Shown: piece after piece, positions 15,570-23,474 of the stretch | How positions within the stretch are numbered: position 1 is the stretch's first letter | How the letters are laid out: the number at the start of each line of letters is the position of its first letter | Assembly (NCBI GenBank): GCA_000174895.1 | Contig: ACOK01000106.1 | Span: 1 to 64,000, forward strand | Direction: 5' to 3' | Source of the DNA: Ruminococcus flavefaciens FD-1 | Lineage (GTDB): Bacteria; Bacillota; Clostridia; Oscillospirales; Ruminococcaceae | Length of the DNA stretch: 64,000 nucleotides | Made by a program: the position numbers and the translations under genes | The notes under the pieces: generated by a model | Told to the model about the DNA's origin: nothing | Seen by the model: only the letters and a program-made list of their open reading frames with translations | Database searches by the model: none

Positions 15570-16372
15570 ACGCTCCTGTTCATAATACTGTTATTTACCA
15601 TTGAGATCCCTGAGATATAAATGCGGCCCGAACCGTTTGAGCATCTTGCACTCTCGACCTGACTTTTTACAAAGTTCTGGTAAGCTCTGCCGTACTTGGA
15701 GAAGCTGGTCTTGTAGATCTCCAGCTCTGAAAGCTTGTTAACGAGCCAATCGGGTATGGCATTTGAAACCTTGAGCTCCATGAGTCTCTGGTCCGCACCT
15801 ATGATGTAATTGCCGTAGCTTTCATAGTTCAGTCCGAGATCATAGCGTCTCTCGGTGATCTTTCTGTCAAAGGTAAGTCTGAAATCGCTGTCGTATTTGC
15901 CGAAGAAAGCCTCACGCTGATAGCTGATATACTGCTTGGGAGCGATGGGGTAGTTATTCAGGAAAACATCCAGTTCCCTGAAAACCTGTTCGGTTATGTA
16001 CTTGTTCATTTCAGGCTTTGAACGGTCTCTGAAGTAAGCGTCCGACTCAGCAAGAGTCATCTGTACTCTTCTTTTTGTCACTATTCCTCCGATCTTCTTT
16101 TTGATCTCGAGGAATACCATATCGTCCGGTGCAGCAGGTGAGTAGTAGCTGCGAAGTCTGATCTTCTCCTTGTAGTAAGGCTTGGACAGTGATTCTCTTA
16201 TAAGGTAATCATCGGGAGTATCGTAGTATATATTGTATATACCGTACTCCTTGCCGCCAATGCAATACTTATCGGGATTCATGTATTCGTTAATGACCTC
16301 CATAAGGCCATGATACTGATCCATATTCAGGAGAAATTTTATTTCTTTACGAGCAAAAGTATTAATTGCCAT
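15566..16372 (-). CDS. VTC-domain (polyphosphate polymerase-like) protein
   Basis: A 268-residue protein of the triphosphate-tunnel (VTC/CYTH-like) superfamily. Yeast Vtc4 makes polyphosphate from ATP with this fold. The tunnel-lining basic and acidic residues appear in order: ARKEIKFLL (N-terminus), KIRLRSY, FLEIKKKIGG, TKRR, YQREAF, RLTFDR, MELKV and SFSKYGR near the end. It has no SPX or membrane domain, which fits bacterial members that pair with DUF4956 proteins. ATG at 16372 follows GGAGG; an in-frame GTG 12 bp upstream overlaps that SD and is rejected. Polymerase activity is a family inference. Confidence 0.8.
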   Translation of the reverse strand: MAINTFARKEIKFLLNMDQYHGLMEVINEYMNPDKYCIGGKEYGIYNIYYDTPDDYLIRESLSKPYYKEKIRLRSYYSPAAPDDMVFLEIKKKIGGIVTKRRVQMTLAESDAYFRDRSKPEMNKYITEQVFRELDVFLNNYPIAPKQYISYQREAFFGKYDSDFRLTFDRKITERRYDLGLNYESYGNYIIGADQRLMELKVSNAIPDWLVNKLSELEIYKTSFSKYGRAYQNFVKSQVESARCSNGSGRIYISGISMVNNSIMNRSV

Positions 16373-16711
16373 AAGCGCCTCCACGGCGGATAATTTCCGT
16401 CGGGAGCTTCACACTCCTTTCGTATCGTTTGAATATATTATATATTAATAATCTTAAAATAGTCTTAATATAAAATACCTTCAAACAAACTGGATTTTGA
16501 GTTTAAAAAGTTTTGTGGCATTTGGTTTTTTCTCTGTATACCGTTATTTTCCCAATTTCGCTTCTATACTTTTCAACTTGTACGGAGTGTCCCGGCAAAG
16601 TGAATTTTTAATGAAAAACATTTTCATAATGTCGTCACTTTACCATTTCGAGCTGCATAAAAGCGACACCGCACCAATGCAGACTCTGACCGTCTGAATC
16701 ATCCTTATAAA
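16373..16711 (-). promoter_or_regulatory. intergenic leader and promoter region of the VTC-DUF4956 pair
   Basis: No gene is seen. A TATAAT (minus strand, 16437-16442) lies in an AT palindrome about 65 bp upstream of the VTC start and is the likely -10; no convincing -35 is visible. An AAAGGAGT motif near 16415 precedes a 16-codon frame (GTG at about 16412) that runs into the VTC start, possibly a leader peptide, but SD spacing is poor. The half nearer the AraC gene is featureless. Confidence 0.35.
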
Positions 16712-17494
16712 TCAGACTTGTTTTCTGTACTTTGTAGGAGTAACTCCCACGATTTTTTTGAACTGGCGCATGAAGTGTTCCTCGTTGTCGTAGCCGCACA
16801 TAGCCGCTACCTGGGAAACGGTACACCCCGTCTCGCTGAGGATCTCCTTTGCTTTTTCAATTTTGCCGCTTATAACGTCCGAGATGCATGATACTCCGAA
16901 CACCTCACGGTAGATATGCTGGAAATACGACCTTGACATATTCACATCTGCGGCCATTGTATCCACATTCCACTTCTGCTGAGGGTTGCGGTATATCTTT
17001 TCCCTGAGTTCTACAAGCGTACTGTAGTGCGGAGCGGCAGCCTGAACAGTTTCCTCTTCACGCCTGCTGCCCGATTCGCTGAATGATATGAGGAGAGTCC
17101 TCATGAGGGTATCCAGCATTTTAGCTCTTCTTGAGCTGAGTGAATAATATTCCGCCGTGATGCTTCTGATAAGCGAGGTTATAAATTCGCTGTCTGCATA
17201 ACGGACAGGTCTGTTAGTGATGAGCTCCAGTGAATCGATAAATTCCCTGTCGCCTTCTGTGTCGAAGCATATCCAGTCACAGACAAGGGCTGTGCCGCAA
17301 GCCGAATATTCCTGCTGTTCCTTATCATTATAAAGGATGGCAGTCCCTTCAGGGCATACAAATGCGCTGTCACCGATATGGAAACGCACACTGCTTTTTG
17401 CCAGCATGAAGAGGTATGTACCCTTTTCGGGCACACGGCTCACACCTCCGCCTGCATCGTAGACCGAATTGCAGCCGAGACTTCTGATGTTCAT
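16712..17494 (-). CDS. AraC-family transcriptional regulator
   Basis: A 260-residue regulator with an N-terminal cupin-like effector region and a C-terminal double helix-turn-helix (about 160-258). The second motif has the AraC consensus shape: VSQVAAMCGYDNEEHFMRQFKK, then VGVTPTKYRK. ATG at 17494 follows AAGGGGAG; the upstream GTG overlaps that site and is not used. It lies 5 bp after the glycosylase gene, so it is probably in that operon, although its targets are more likely elsewhere; AraC members of this type usually control sugar or stress genes. The ligand is unknown. Confidence 0.85.
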   Translation of the reverse strand: MNIRSLGCNSVYDAGGGVSRVPEKGTYLFMLAKSSVRFHIGDSAFVCPEGTAILYNDKEQQEYSACGTALVCDWICFDTEGDREFIDSLELITNRPVRYADSEFITSLIRSITAEYYSLSSRRAKMLDTLMRTLLISFSESGSRREEETVQAAAPHYSTLVELREKIYRNPQQKWNVDTMAADVNMSRSYFQHIYREVFGVSCISDVISGKIEKAKEILSETGCTVSQVAAMCGYDNEEHFMRQFKKIVGVTPTKYRKQV

Positions 17495-17499
17495 TGCTA

Positions 17500-18018
17500 T
17501 CACTCCCCTTTAACAGCTATGAATCGTCGTTTAATATTCTTCCAATACTCCCCTGCGTAGTCTATGCCTACTCTGGGAGCTTCAATTATCCGAGGCCTGT
17601 ACCCGTCGTCCTCTATCCATATGTCAGGTTCGCTGCAAATGTCCCTGCCGTTGAAGCTTCCGTCGATACCAAGGTATTTCGTAAGCTTGGCAGGTCCGTC
17701 ATACTTTTCACCTGCACGGATGAGAACGCCCTGAGGCTGTTCCTCTTTCCCCGTGACAACGTTCATCAGCCAATGCATACCATAGCAGAGATAAACGTAC
17801 ATCACACCGCATTTACCGTAAAGCAGTTCGGTTCTTTTTGTTCTTCCCCTGGAAGCATGACAGGCGAGATCCTCCTCACCGCCGTAAGCCTCAGTTTCAG
17901 CTATCCGTTCACTGATAACCGAACCGTCAGCCATTCTGCGGAAGATGACCTTTCCCACCATATCCCTTGCGACCTCATCCACCTGACGGTGAAAGAAATC
18001 CATACCGAGCCTTGCCAT
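17500..18018 (-). CDS. DNA-3-methyladenine glycosylase (AAG/MPG type)
   Basis: A 172-residue base-excision repair enzyme that removes alkylated purines from DNA. It shows AAG-family motifs: RIAETEAYGG (general base Glu near 40), CHASRGRTKRTELLYG, GVMYVYLCYGMHWLMNVV (intercalating Tyr and the conserved Asn), GVLIRAGE and GPAKLTKYLGID. It is slightly shorter than typical bacterial members (about 190-200). Its ATG overlaps the RqcH stop by 1 nt (TAATG), indicating translational coupling. Confidence 0.9.
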   Translation of the reverse strand: MARLGMDFFHRQVDEVARDMVGKVIFRRMADGSVISERIAETEAYGGEEDLACHASRGRTKRTELLYGKCGVMYVYLCYGMHWLMNVVTGKEEQPQGVLIRAGEKYDGPAKLTKYLGIDGSFNGRDICSEPDIWIEDDGYRPRIIEAPRVGIDYAGEYWKNIKRRFIAVKGE

Positions 18019-19772
18019 TACTTTACCCTGAGCCTTTCTTCGACCTCCGTGTCAGGTCTTACGAAAGCGGTCTTGTAATTGGTGAATATGACCTTGCCGG
18101 GCTTAGCGCCTGCGGGCTTCTTCACATATCGTGCAAGGCAGTAATCAACGGGAACAAGTGACGAACTGCGCCCTCTGCTGTTAACTGCGGCGATAACAGC
18201 GGCTTCCTCAATAGTACTGTCGGGGGGAGTTGAGCCATCCGTCAGTATGAGCACATGAGAGCCTGTAATGCTCTGAGTATGCAGCCATATATCGTTTTTC
18301 TCCGCAAATTTCAGAGAAAGCTGGTCGTTTTGTTTGTTGTTGCGGCCAACAAGTATTGTAAACCCGTCGCCTGACTTGTACTCAATGGGAGGCAATGCCT
18401 TTGGAGGCTTAGCCTTTCCGCCTGCGTACTTTATATAGCCCTGCTCACGGAGTTCCAATCGTAACTGGATTATATCATTTTCTGAAGCCGCCCTTGTAAG
18501 AGAATCGAAAACGCTGTCGAGGTACTGCAATTCTTCCTCGCCCTTTTCGATCTGCACCGCTAATTTTTCCTCTGCGGTCACGGCTTTCTTGTATTCACTG
18601 TAATAGTACTGAGCGTTCTGGGCAGGAGTTTTCCTCACGTCCAGATCGATCTTCACCTGCGGACAGTCCTCATCGTAGAAATTCTCCAGCAATGCGGCAC
18701 TGTCGCCCTTGTTTATACGGTACATATTGGCAGAGATAAGGTCTCCGCAGAGTTTGTACCTGTCTTTATCCGCACAAGCGGCAAGCTCTTCACGCTGCAC
18801 GCTGATACGTCTCGAAGTGCGCTCCGTAAGATTCACAAGCAGCTTGAAAAGGTCATTTGCTCTCTGCTTGGTGCGGGCTGCACGGTCACGTTCGTAGTAG
18901 AAATAGTCCAGGAGTTCGGAAGCTGAGCCGATCTCCTTAGTATACATAAGAGTACCGAACTGTGAAAGTCGGATAAAGGAGAAATCCTTGAGCTGACCTT
19001 CCTTGTCGGTGACAACAGAGAAGCAGCACTGCCCCTCAGTCAGCTGTTCACGGGTACGCTTTATCACAAACATCAGGCGGTCCAGCTGATCGCCGCTGAT
19101 GGTATCGCTGTCGATATGAACTCCCCTGCCTGCGAAAAATGTCCATTCACGGGCAAGCACAGGGGAAATGCCTTCAAAAGTACGGATGAGAGCCTTTGAA
19201 AGTTCGGCAGGTCTCTCCGCAGCAAGGCGCTGTCTGATCTGCTCAGGCTCGGCTGTCAGGAAATTCAGTCTGTCATCACGGGGCGGAAGAGTGTACTTCA
19301 TGCCGGGGAGGACCATTCTCTCACGGGACATCTCCTCGTCAACACGCTTGATACTGTCGATGACCTTGCCCTCATGACTGATGATAATGAGGTTGGAGCA
19401 TCTTCCCATGATCTCGCAGGCAAGAGTAACAGTGACGATATCGCCCAGTTCATTCACACATTCAAAATCGAGGAACAGGATACGTTCAAGTCCGTCCTGA
19501 CGGATATCAATAAGCTTGCCGCTGCCGAGACGCTTTCTCAGAAGCATACAAAACATAGGCGGTGTCTGCGGATTATCCACGCTCTTCTCGGTGAGATGAA
19601 CACGGGCGCTGCCTGCATTTGCCGAAATATAAAGCTTTTTGCTGCCATTGCGAGTGCGTATTGATATTACGATCTCCTCACGGGAGGGCTGATGAATTTT
19701 TTCAACTCTGCCGCCGATGAGGGGCAGAAGTTCGGATCTAACTGCATAGAGAAATGCGCCGTCGAGAGCCAT
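18018..19772 (-). CDS. rqcH: RqcH/NEMF-family ribosome quality-control protein
   Basis: A 584-residue homologue of RqcH/Rqc2 (formerly fibronectin-binding protein A). In Bacillus subtilis RqcH binds stalled 50S-peptidyl-tRNA and recruits tRNA-Ala to add alanine tails as degradation tags. Domains in order are NFACT-N (MALDGAFLYAVRSEL start, 1-170), helix-hairpin-helix (about 170-270), a coiled coil (about 270-430) and the C-terminal NFACT-R domain with GRNNKQNDQLSLK and the D-x-W-LH (DIWLHTQ) and SRGRSSSLVPVDY motifs. ATG at 19772 follows GAAAGGAATG; an upstream in-frame start is not supported. The next gene overlaps its stop by 1 nt. Confidence 0.93.
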   Translation of the reverse strand: MALDGAFLYAVRSELLPLIGGRVEKIHQPSREEIVISIRTRNGSKKLYISANAGSARVHLTEKSVDNPQTPPMFCMLLRKRLGSGKLIDIRQDGLERILFLDFECVNELGDIVTVTLACEIMGRCSNLIIISHEGKVIDSIKRVDEEMSRERMVLPGMKYTLPPRDDRLNFLTAEPEQIRQRLAAERPAELSKALIRTFEGISPVLAREWTFFAGRGVHIDSDTISGDQLDRLMFVIKRTREQLTEGQCCFSVVTDKEGQLKDFSFIRLSQFGTLMYTKEIGSASELLDYFYYERDRAARTKQRANDLFKLLVNLTERTSRRISVQREELAACADKDRYKLCGDLISANMYRINKGDSAALLENFYDEDCPQVKIDLDVRKTPAQNAQYYYSEYKKAVTAEEKLAVQIEKGEEELQYLDSVFDSLTRAASENDIIQLRLELREQGYIKYAGGKAKPPKALPPIEYKSGDGFTILVGRNNKQNDQLSLKFAEKNDIWLHTQSITGSHVLILTDGSTPPDSTIEEAAVIAAVNSRGRSSSLVPVDYCLARYVKKPAGAKPGKVIFTNYKTAFVRPDTEVEERLRVK

Positions 19773-19878
19773 CAGATCATTCCTTTCAAAACCTGTAAAG
19801 GAAGAAAGCATATGATCGCAGATAACCTCAGCCTCTTTCTTCCTCTTTATTATATCATTTTATAGCCGACTTTTCCAG

Positions 19879-20697
19879 TCAAATTTTGCGGTATATTAGT
19901 AATTCAAAGTCAGCTTTTGTACAAATTGAGCAAATTTTGGCAAGTCGCTCCTGCTGCTCCTTGCCTGTGCGGTAAAAATAGGGTGTCATTGAGAAAAGCG
20001 ACATGATATCCTCATGATCATCGATCTGCATATCATAGGTTATCCTCACCTTGTCCTCAAGGCTGAAACCTTCCAATTCATAGGGCTTTACGCTGTTTTT
20101 GTAGGGTGTGTCGTATATCGCCTGCTTCAGCTCCCAGAGGTGATTTTCGGATGGTATCGCCATGATCATGATGCCGCCTTTTTTCATCACACGAAGGTAC
20201 TCCCCGCCGCAATAAGGAGCGAACATGGTCACAAGCATATCGCATGACGAATCGGCTACGGGCAGATGGAACACGCTTGCAGCCGCAAAAGTAATGCTGT
20301 TTTTGCGCTTTGCAGCAGCTTCAGCCGCAACTTTTGATATGTCGATACCGAACATTCTCGCAGCAATATTCGCCTTCTGAAATCTATCATATATTGCTGT
20401 AGTATAGTACCCTTCGCCGCATCCGGCATCAAGCAGCACCTTGCCTTTGAAGTACTGCTCAGCCTTGTCACAGAGAGCATTCATAAGGGGGGCATAATAG
20501 CCTTTTTCAAGAAATTCACGCCGTGCATTCACCATGAGTTTATTGTCGCCGTGAACAGTTTTTCCCATGTGCTTGGAGAGCAGCAGATTAACGTATCCGC
20601 TCCTCGCAATATCAAAGCTATGGCCTTTGACGCAGACATAGCTGTGTTCGTTTTTCTCCAGATTACCGCCGCATACAGGGCATATAAGTATACTCAT
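19879..20697 (-). CDS. RlmA-like 23S rRNA (guanine-N1)-methyltransferase
   Basis: A 272-residue SAM-dependent methyltransferase with an N-terminal zinc finger (CPVCGGNL...CVKGHSFD: Cys6, Cys9, Cys22, His26) and the RlmA-specific segment ARSGYVNLL. SAM motif I is LLDAGCGEGYYT (near 95), and the acidic loop MFGIDISK follows. E. coli RlmA methylates G745 of 23S rRNA, while Gram-positive TlrB modifies G748; which base is modified here cannot be told. It starts 9 bp after the TrmK-NIF3 fusion stop and is probably co-transcribed. Confidence 0.85.
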   Translation of the reverse strand: MSILICPVCGGNLEKNEHSYVCVKGHSFDIARSGYVNLLLSKHMGKTVHGDNKLMVNARREFLEKGYYAPLMNALCDKAEQYFKGKVLLDAGCGEGYYTTAIYDRFQKANIAARMFGIDISKVAAEAAAKRKNSITFAAASVFHLPVADSSCDMLVTMFAPYCGGEYLRVMKKGGIMIMAIPSENHLWELKQAIYDTPYKNSVKPYELEGFSLEDKVRITYDMQIDDHEDIMSLFSMTPYFYRTGKEQQERLAKICSICTKADFELLIYRKI

Positions 20698-20706
20698 CGG
20701 CTCACC

Positions 20707-22155
20707 TCAGATGTACACGCAGGGATCCACAGAGGATTCAGCGATCTCCACATCAAGCTGTGGGAATTTCTCTTCAAGCACACGTCTCAGTTCCGTGAGA
20801 ACGATGTTTTCGGTGTGGAAATGTCCGCAGTCATAAATGGCGAAATTATGGTTATTTGCGTCTATCCACACATCATGCTTCACATCTCCTGTGATAAGTG
20901 CGTCACAGCCTTTAGCCATCGCAAGACCGATCATTGAGCCGCCTGAGCCGGAACAAAACGCAATTTTTGATAACTGATTTTTGCTGCTGCCGGACATCCT
21001 TATATACTCGCAGCCGAAGATCTCTTTGATCTTTTTCCCGAAAGTTTCGGCATCAGCAGGCTCATCAAGGGTAACTATCCAGCCCAGATTATTCTCGCTG
21101 CCGATCTCCTCGAATGGCTCAGGAGCAGCCAAGATCCCGAAAGCAGATTGAAGTTTTCCCAGTATTACGCCATTTGTGCCGCCGTCAGCGATGTCAAGAT
21201 TAGTATGCATACAAACCGCACCAATGCCGGACTGAACCAGTTTATACACGGGGTCAGTACGCAGCAGCCGCTTCCTTGCATCAAAGATTACGGGATGATG
21301 GGAAATTATAAGCTCTGCCCCCTTGAGATCAGCCTCCATGACAGCCTCATTTGTAATGTCAAGTGTCAGAAGAATTTTGCTGACCTCGGTGCCTTGGCTC
21401 TCAACCAGATAACCCGAATTATCCCATTTTTCCTGCAAATTGAATGGATACAGCGAGTTGAGATAAGCTATCACATCGTCGATCTCCTCAACGCCTGTGC
21501 CGTTTTTCATTCTGAACGCAAGGGCTTCGTAGTGTGTGGCATCAGACTGCTTGCCTGCTTTTTCGAGACTTACCGCAATTTTTGACAAGCGCTCAGACTC
21601 ATTCTGTCGGTATTGCTGACCGCTTTCACCGTCAAAAAAGCCGTAAATAGACTCTGTTTCCGTCAGCCAGCCTTCAAAGCCGCTTCTTGCATCCACAAGC
21701 ATGATCACATAAAGCTTGCCGCTTTCCTCAACTGTACGCTCCTCGGTGATGGTAAATCCCAGTTTATAGAGCTCTTTGCGCAGTAATTCGGTCTTTGTCA
21801 TTGGCTGAAGGATGAAACGCACAACTGAATTGGGGAGATTTTCGATCCCACCAATTATTGCTGCGATAGTTTCGCCGCCCATTCCTGCAATGACAATATC
21901 CGATACTCCTTCAAGCGGCACTTTTTCAAGTCCGTCAGAAAGTATCAGGTCCACCTTATCAGTGATACCATACTTTTCTACAGTAGCCTTCGCAGAAGCA
22001 AGCGGTCCCTCCTTCACATCAGAAGCAATGACCTTGCTGCATTTCCCCGAAGTTATAAGTTCTGCGGCAAGGTAAGCATGGTCAGTCCCCACATCGCAAA
22101 CTATGCCTTCACCGCCGACCAGTTCAGCGCAAGCTGTTAATCTTTTATCAAGCAT
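20707..22155 (-). CDS. TrmK-NIF3 fusion: tRNA (adenine22-N1)-methyltransferase plus NIF3 domain
   Basis: A single 482-residue reading frame that joins two proteins separate in Bacillus (YqfN/TrmK and YqfO). Residues 1-225 are TrmK: motif I IVCDVGTDHAYLA, IVIAGMGGETI and the catalytic-region FILQPM. After a short linker, 238-482 is a NIF3-like dinuclear-metal protein: WDNSGYLVE, LTLDIT, the metal motif IISHHPVIF, VCMHTNLD and the C-terminal DCGHFHTE. In Bacillus yqfO carries an inserted PII-like domain; here the middle segment (about 340-380) is short, with a cell-division-like GxIVTLDEP portion. ATG 22155 follows AGAGGTG. The fusion supports a functional link long suggested by gene neighbourhood; NIF3 activity is still unclear. 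Confidence 0.9.
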   Translation of the reverse strand: MLDKRLTACAELVGGEGIVCDVGTDHAYLAAELITSGKCSKVIASDVKEGPLASAKATVEKYGITDKVDLILSDGLEKVPLEGVSDIVIAGMGGETIAAIIGGIENLPNSVVRFILQPMTKTELLRKELYKLGFTITEERTVEESGKLYVIMLVDARSGFEGWLTETESIYGFFDGESGQQYRQNESERLSKIAVSLEKAGKQSDATHYEALAFRMKNGTGVEEIDDVIAYLNSLYPFNLQEKWDNSGYLVESQGTEVSKILLTLDITNEAVMEADLKGAELIISHHPVIFDARKRLLRTDPVYKLVQSGIGAVCMHTNLDIADGGTNGVILGKLQSAFGILAAPEPFEEIGSENNLGWIVTLDEPADAETFGKKIKEIFGCEYIRMSGSSKNQLSKIAFCSGSGGSMIGLAMAKGCDALITGDVKHDVWIDANNHNFAIYDCGHFHTENIVLTELRRVLEEKFPQLDVEIAESSVDPCVYI

Positions 22156-22325
22156 TTTCTGCACCTCTTTACAAAAAAATAAGGCAAACCTGTACTGCAA
22201 CAGCCGCATGCGATACTCTTTACCGCAAAATGAGCATTCAGCTTATATGCGTTATTAAAGGCCATAACACGGCAAACTACGACAAAACATTTCCTTATAA
22301 AGGAAGGGTTCTTATATAAAACCCC

Positions 22326-22347
22326 AGCACAGCCGAATAGCTGTGCT
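22326..22347 (-). terminator. terminator hairpin after the zinc-ribbon gene
   Basis: Minus strand: 8-bp stem AGCACAGC/GCTGTGCT followed by GGGGTTTTAT, 18 bp after the stop at 22365. Confidence 0.6.
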
Positions 22348-22364
22348 GTAGGATCTGCGTTTAA

Positions 22365-22640
22365 TTATGCCTCATTCATCTTTGCAAAGCATTCGCTGCA
22401 ATAAACAGCTCTGCCTTCCTTTGGCTCGAAAGGCACCTTAGCTTCACCGCCGCATGATGCGCAAGTTGCTGTATACATTACTCTTTCAGCCTTACCTGCG
22501 TTCTTTCTTGCGTCACGGCAAGCCTTGCATCTCTGGGGCTCATTTACAAATCCCTTTTCAGCATAAAATTCCTGCTCGCCTGCAGTGAAAACGAACTCAT
22601 TTCCACATTCCTTGCAGACTAATGTCTTGTCTTCGTACAT
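22365..22640 (-). CDS. small zinc-ribbon protein (zf-trcl type)
   Basis: A 91-residue protein with two treble-clef-like zinc sites. The first is CKECGNEF...CKACRDARK (Cys10, Cys13, Cys38, Cys41) and the second CASCG...CSECFAK near the C-terminus. The phrase LVCKECGNEFVFTAGEQEFYAEKGF is typical of the widespread probable zinc-ribbon family zf-trcl. No biochemical role is established. It is a single gene with a terminator behind it; AGGT lies before the ATG. Confidence 0.85.
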   Translation of the reverse strand: MYEDKTLVCKECGNEFVFTAGEQEFYAEKGFVNEPQRCKACRDARKNAGKAERVMYTATCASCGGEAKVPFEPKEGRAVYCSECFAKMNEA

Positions 22641-22715
22641 TTCATTATACCTCGCTTAAATTATTAGACCACGGTTGGATTTACACCCACATCTTTGTTA
22701 AACAACGCTCTTGGA

Positions 22716-23363
22716 TTAAGCTACACGGTCATATTTCAATTTTCCATGGCGTTTCTTATACAGCGCACGTATTTTTCGCCTTGCTCTTTGCATCGCATTA
22801 TCCACAGATTTCTCTGTTACTCCCAGCTTTTTGGCGGCCTGCTTGTAGGTCATTCCGCTCATACACAGGTGGAAAGCCCGAAGCTCGGCATCTGAAAGCA
22901 ATGAATCTATACTTCCGAGCAATTCGTCTAAAAACTCTTTATACAAAAAAATGCTCTCAGGAGTTTCTTCGACGGACAGTACATCTGCAGCCTCATCTTC
23001 ATCGATCCTGTTCACCTCGCTGCATGATCTTCCCATTCTTGCCGAGACAGTTTTCATGCGGTTAACGACGCACTTTTCAGCAAAGGTAGAAAATTTAGCA
23101 CCCATAGACGGATCATAGGCATTTATAGCTTTGAGAAGGCTCATAAGTCCTTCCTGATGCAGGTCTTCACTGTCGGTATCGGAATTTGCATAAATCTTTG
23201 ATTTAATCAGTATAAGCTTAGAATAACGTGACAGGATGACGCTTGCCGCAGCCTTGTCTGTCTTTGCAAGCGAAACGAGTTCCTCATCTGTTTTACTGCA
23301 TAAATCATTCAAATCGAAATCAAATTCAAGCAAGATATCCACCCAACATTCTGAATTCTCCAA
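22716..23363 (-). CDS. sigma-70 family factor, sigma-H-like
   Basis: A roughly 205-215-residue sigma factor with region 2 (about 60-115: DLHQEGLMSLLKAINAYDPSMGAKFSTFAEKCVVNRMKT) and region 4 (about 150-205: ...YKQAAKKLGVTEKSVDNAMQRARRKIRALYKK). It lacks regions 1.1 and 3, as in sigma-H/SigI-type alternative factors. Region 2 matches sigma-H of Bacillus best by eye; sigma-H drives early sporulation and competence genes. The start is uncertain: TTG at 23363 gives MENSECW, but TTG at 23333 after GGGTGG has better spacing. It lies behind the ftsZ-DivIVA-like genes at the end of the dcw run. Confidence 0.85.
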   Translation of the reverse strand: MENSECWVDILLEFDFDLNDLCSKTDEELVSLAKTDKAAASVILSRYSKLILIKSKIYANSDTDSEDLHQEGLMSLLKAINAYDPSMGAKFSTFAEKCVVNRMKTVSARMGRSCSEVNRIDEDEAADVLSVEETPESIFLYKEFLDELLGSIDSLLSDAELRAFHLCMSGMTYKQAAKKLGVTEKSVDNAMQRARRKIRALYKKRHGKLKYDRVA

Positions 23364-23433
23364 CGGAATCAGTTATAATAAAGAGTATTTATCAGCGGCT
23401 CCGGCAATGTGAGCCAAAGCGCTGAATACACTT

Positions 23434-23460
23434 CCCTTCCCTGCATTGCACAGGGAAGGG
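23434..23460 (-). terminator. hairpin between DivIVA-like and sigma genes
   Basis: A perfect 10-bp stem (23434-23443 with 23451-23460, loop of 7) lies directly after the DivIVA-like stop. The T-run is poor, so it could also be an mRNA-stabilising structure. Confidence 0.5.
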
Positions 23461-23474
23461 ATAATGAGTTACGA

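Noticed and set aside
16660-16690. Fragment resembling the ACACCGCAC part of the clpB-side MITE
   Set aside because: Only about ten bases match and no inverted partner exists nearby.
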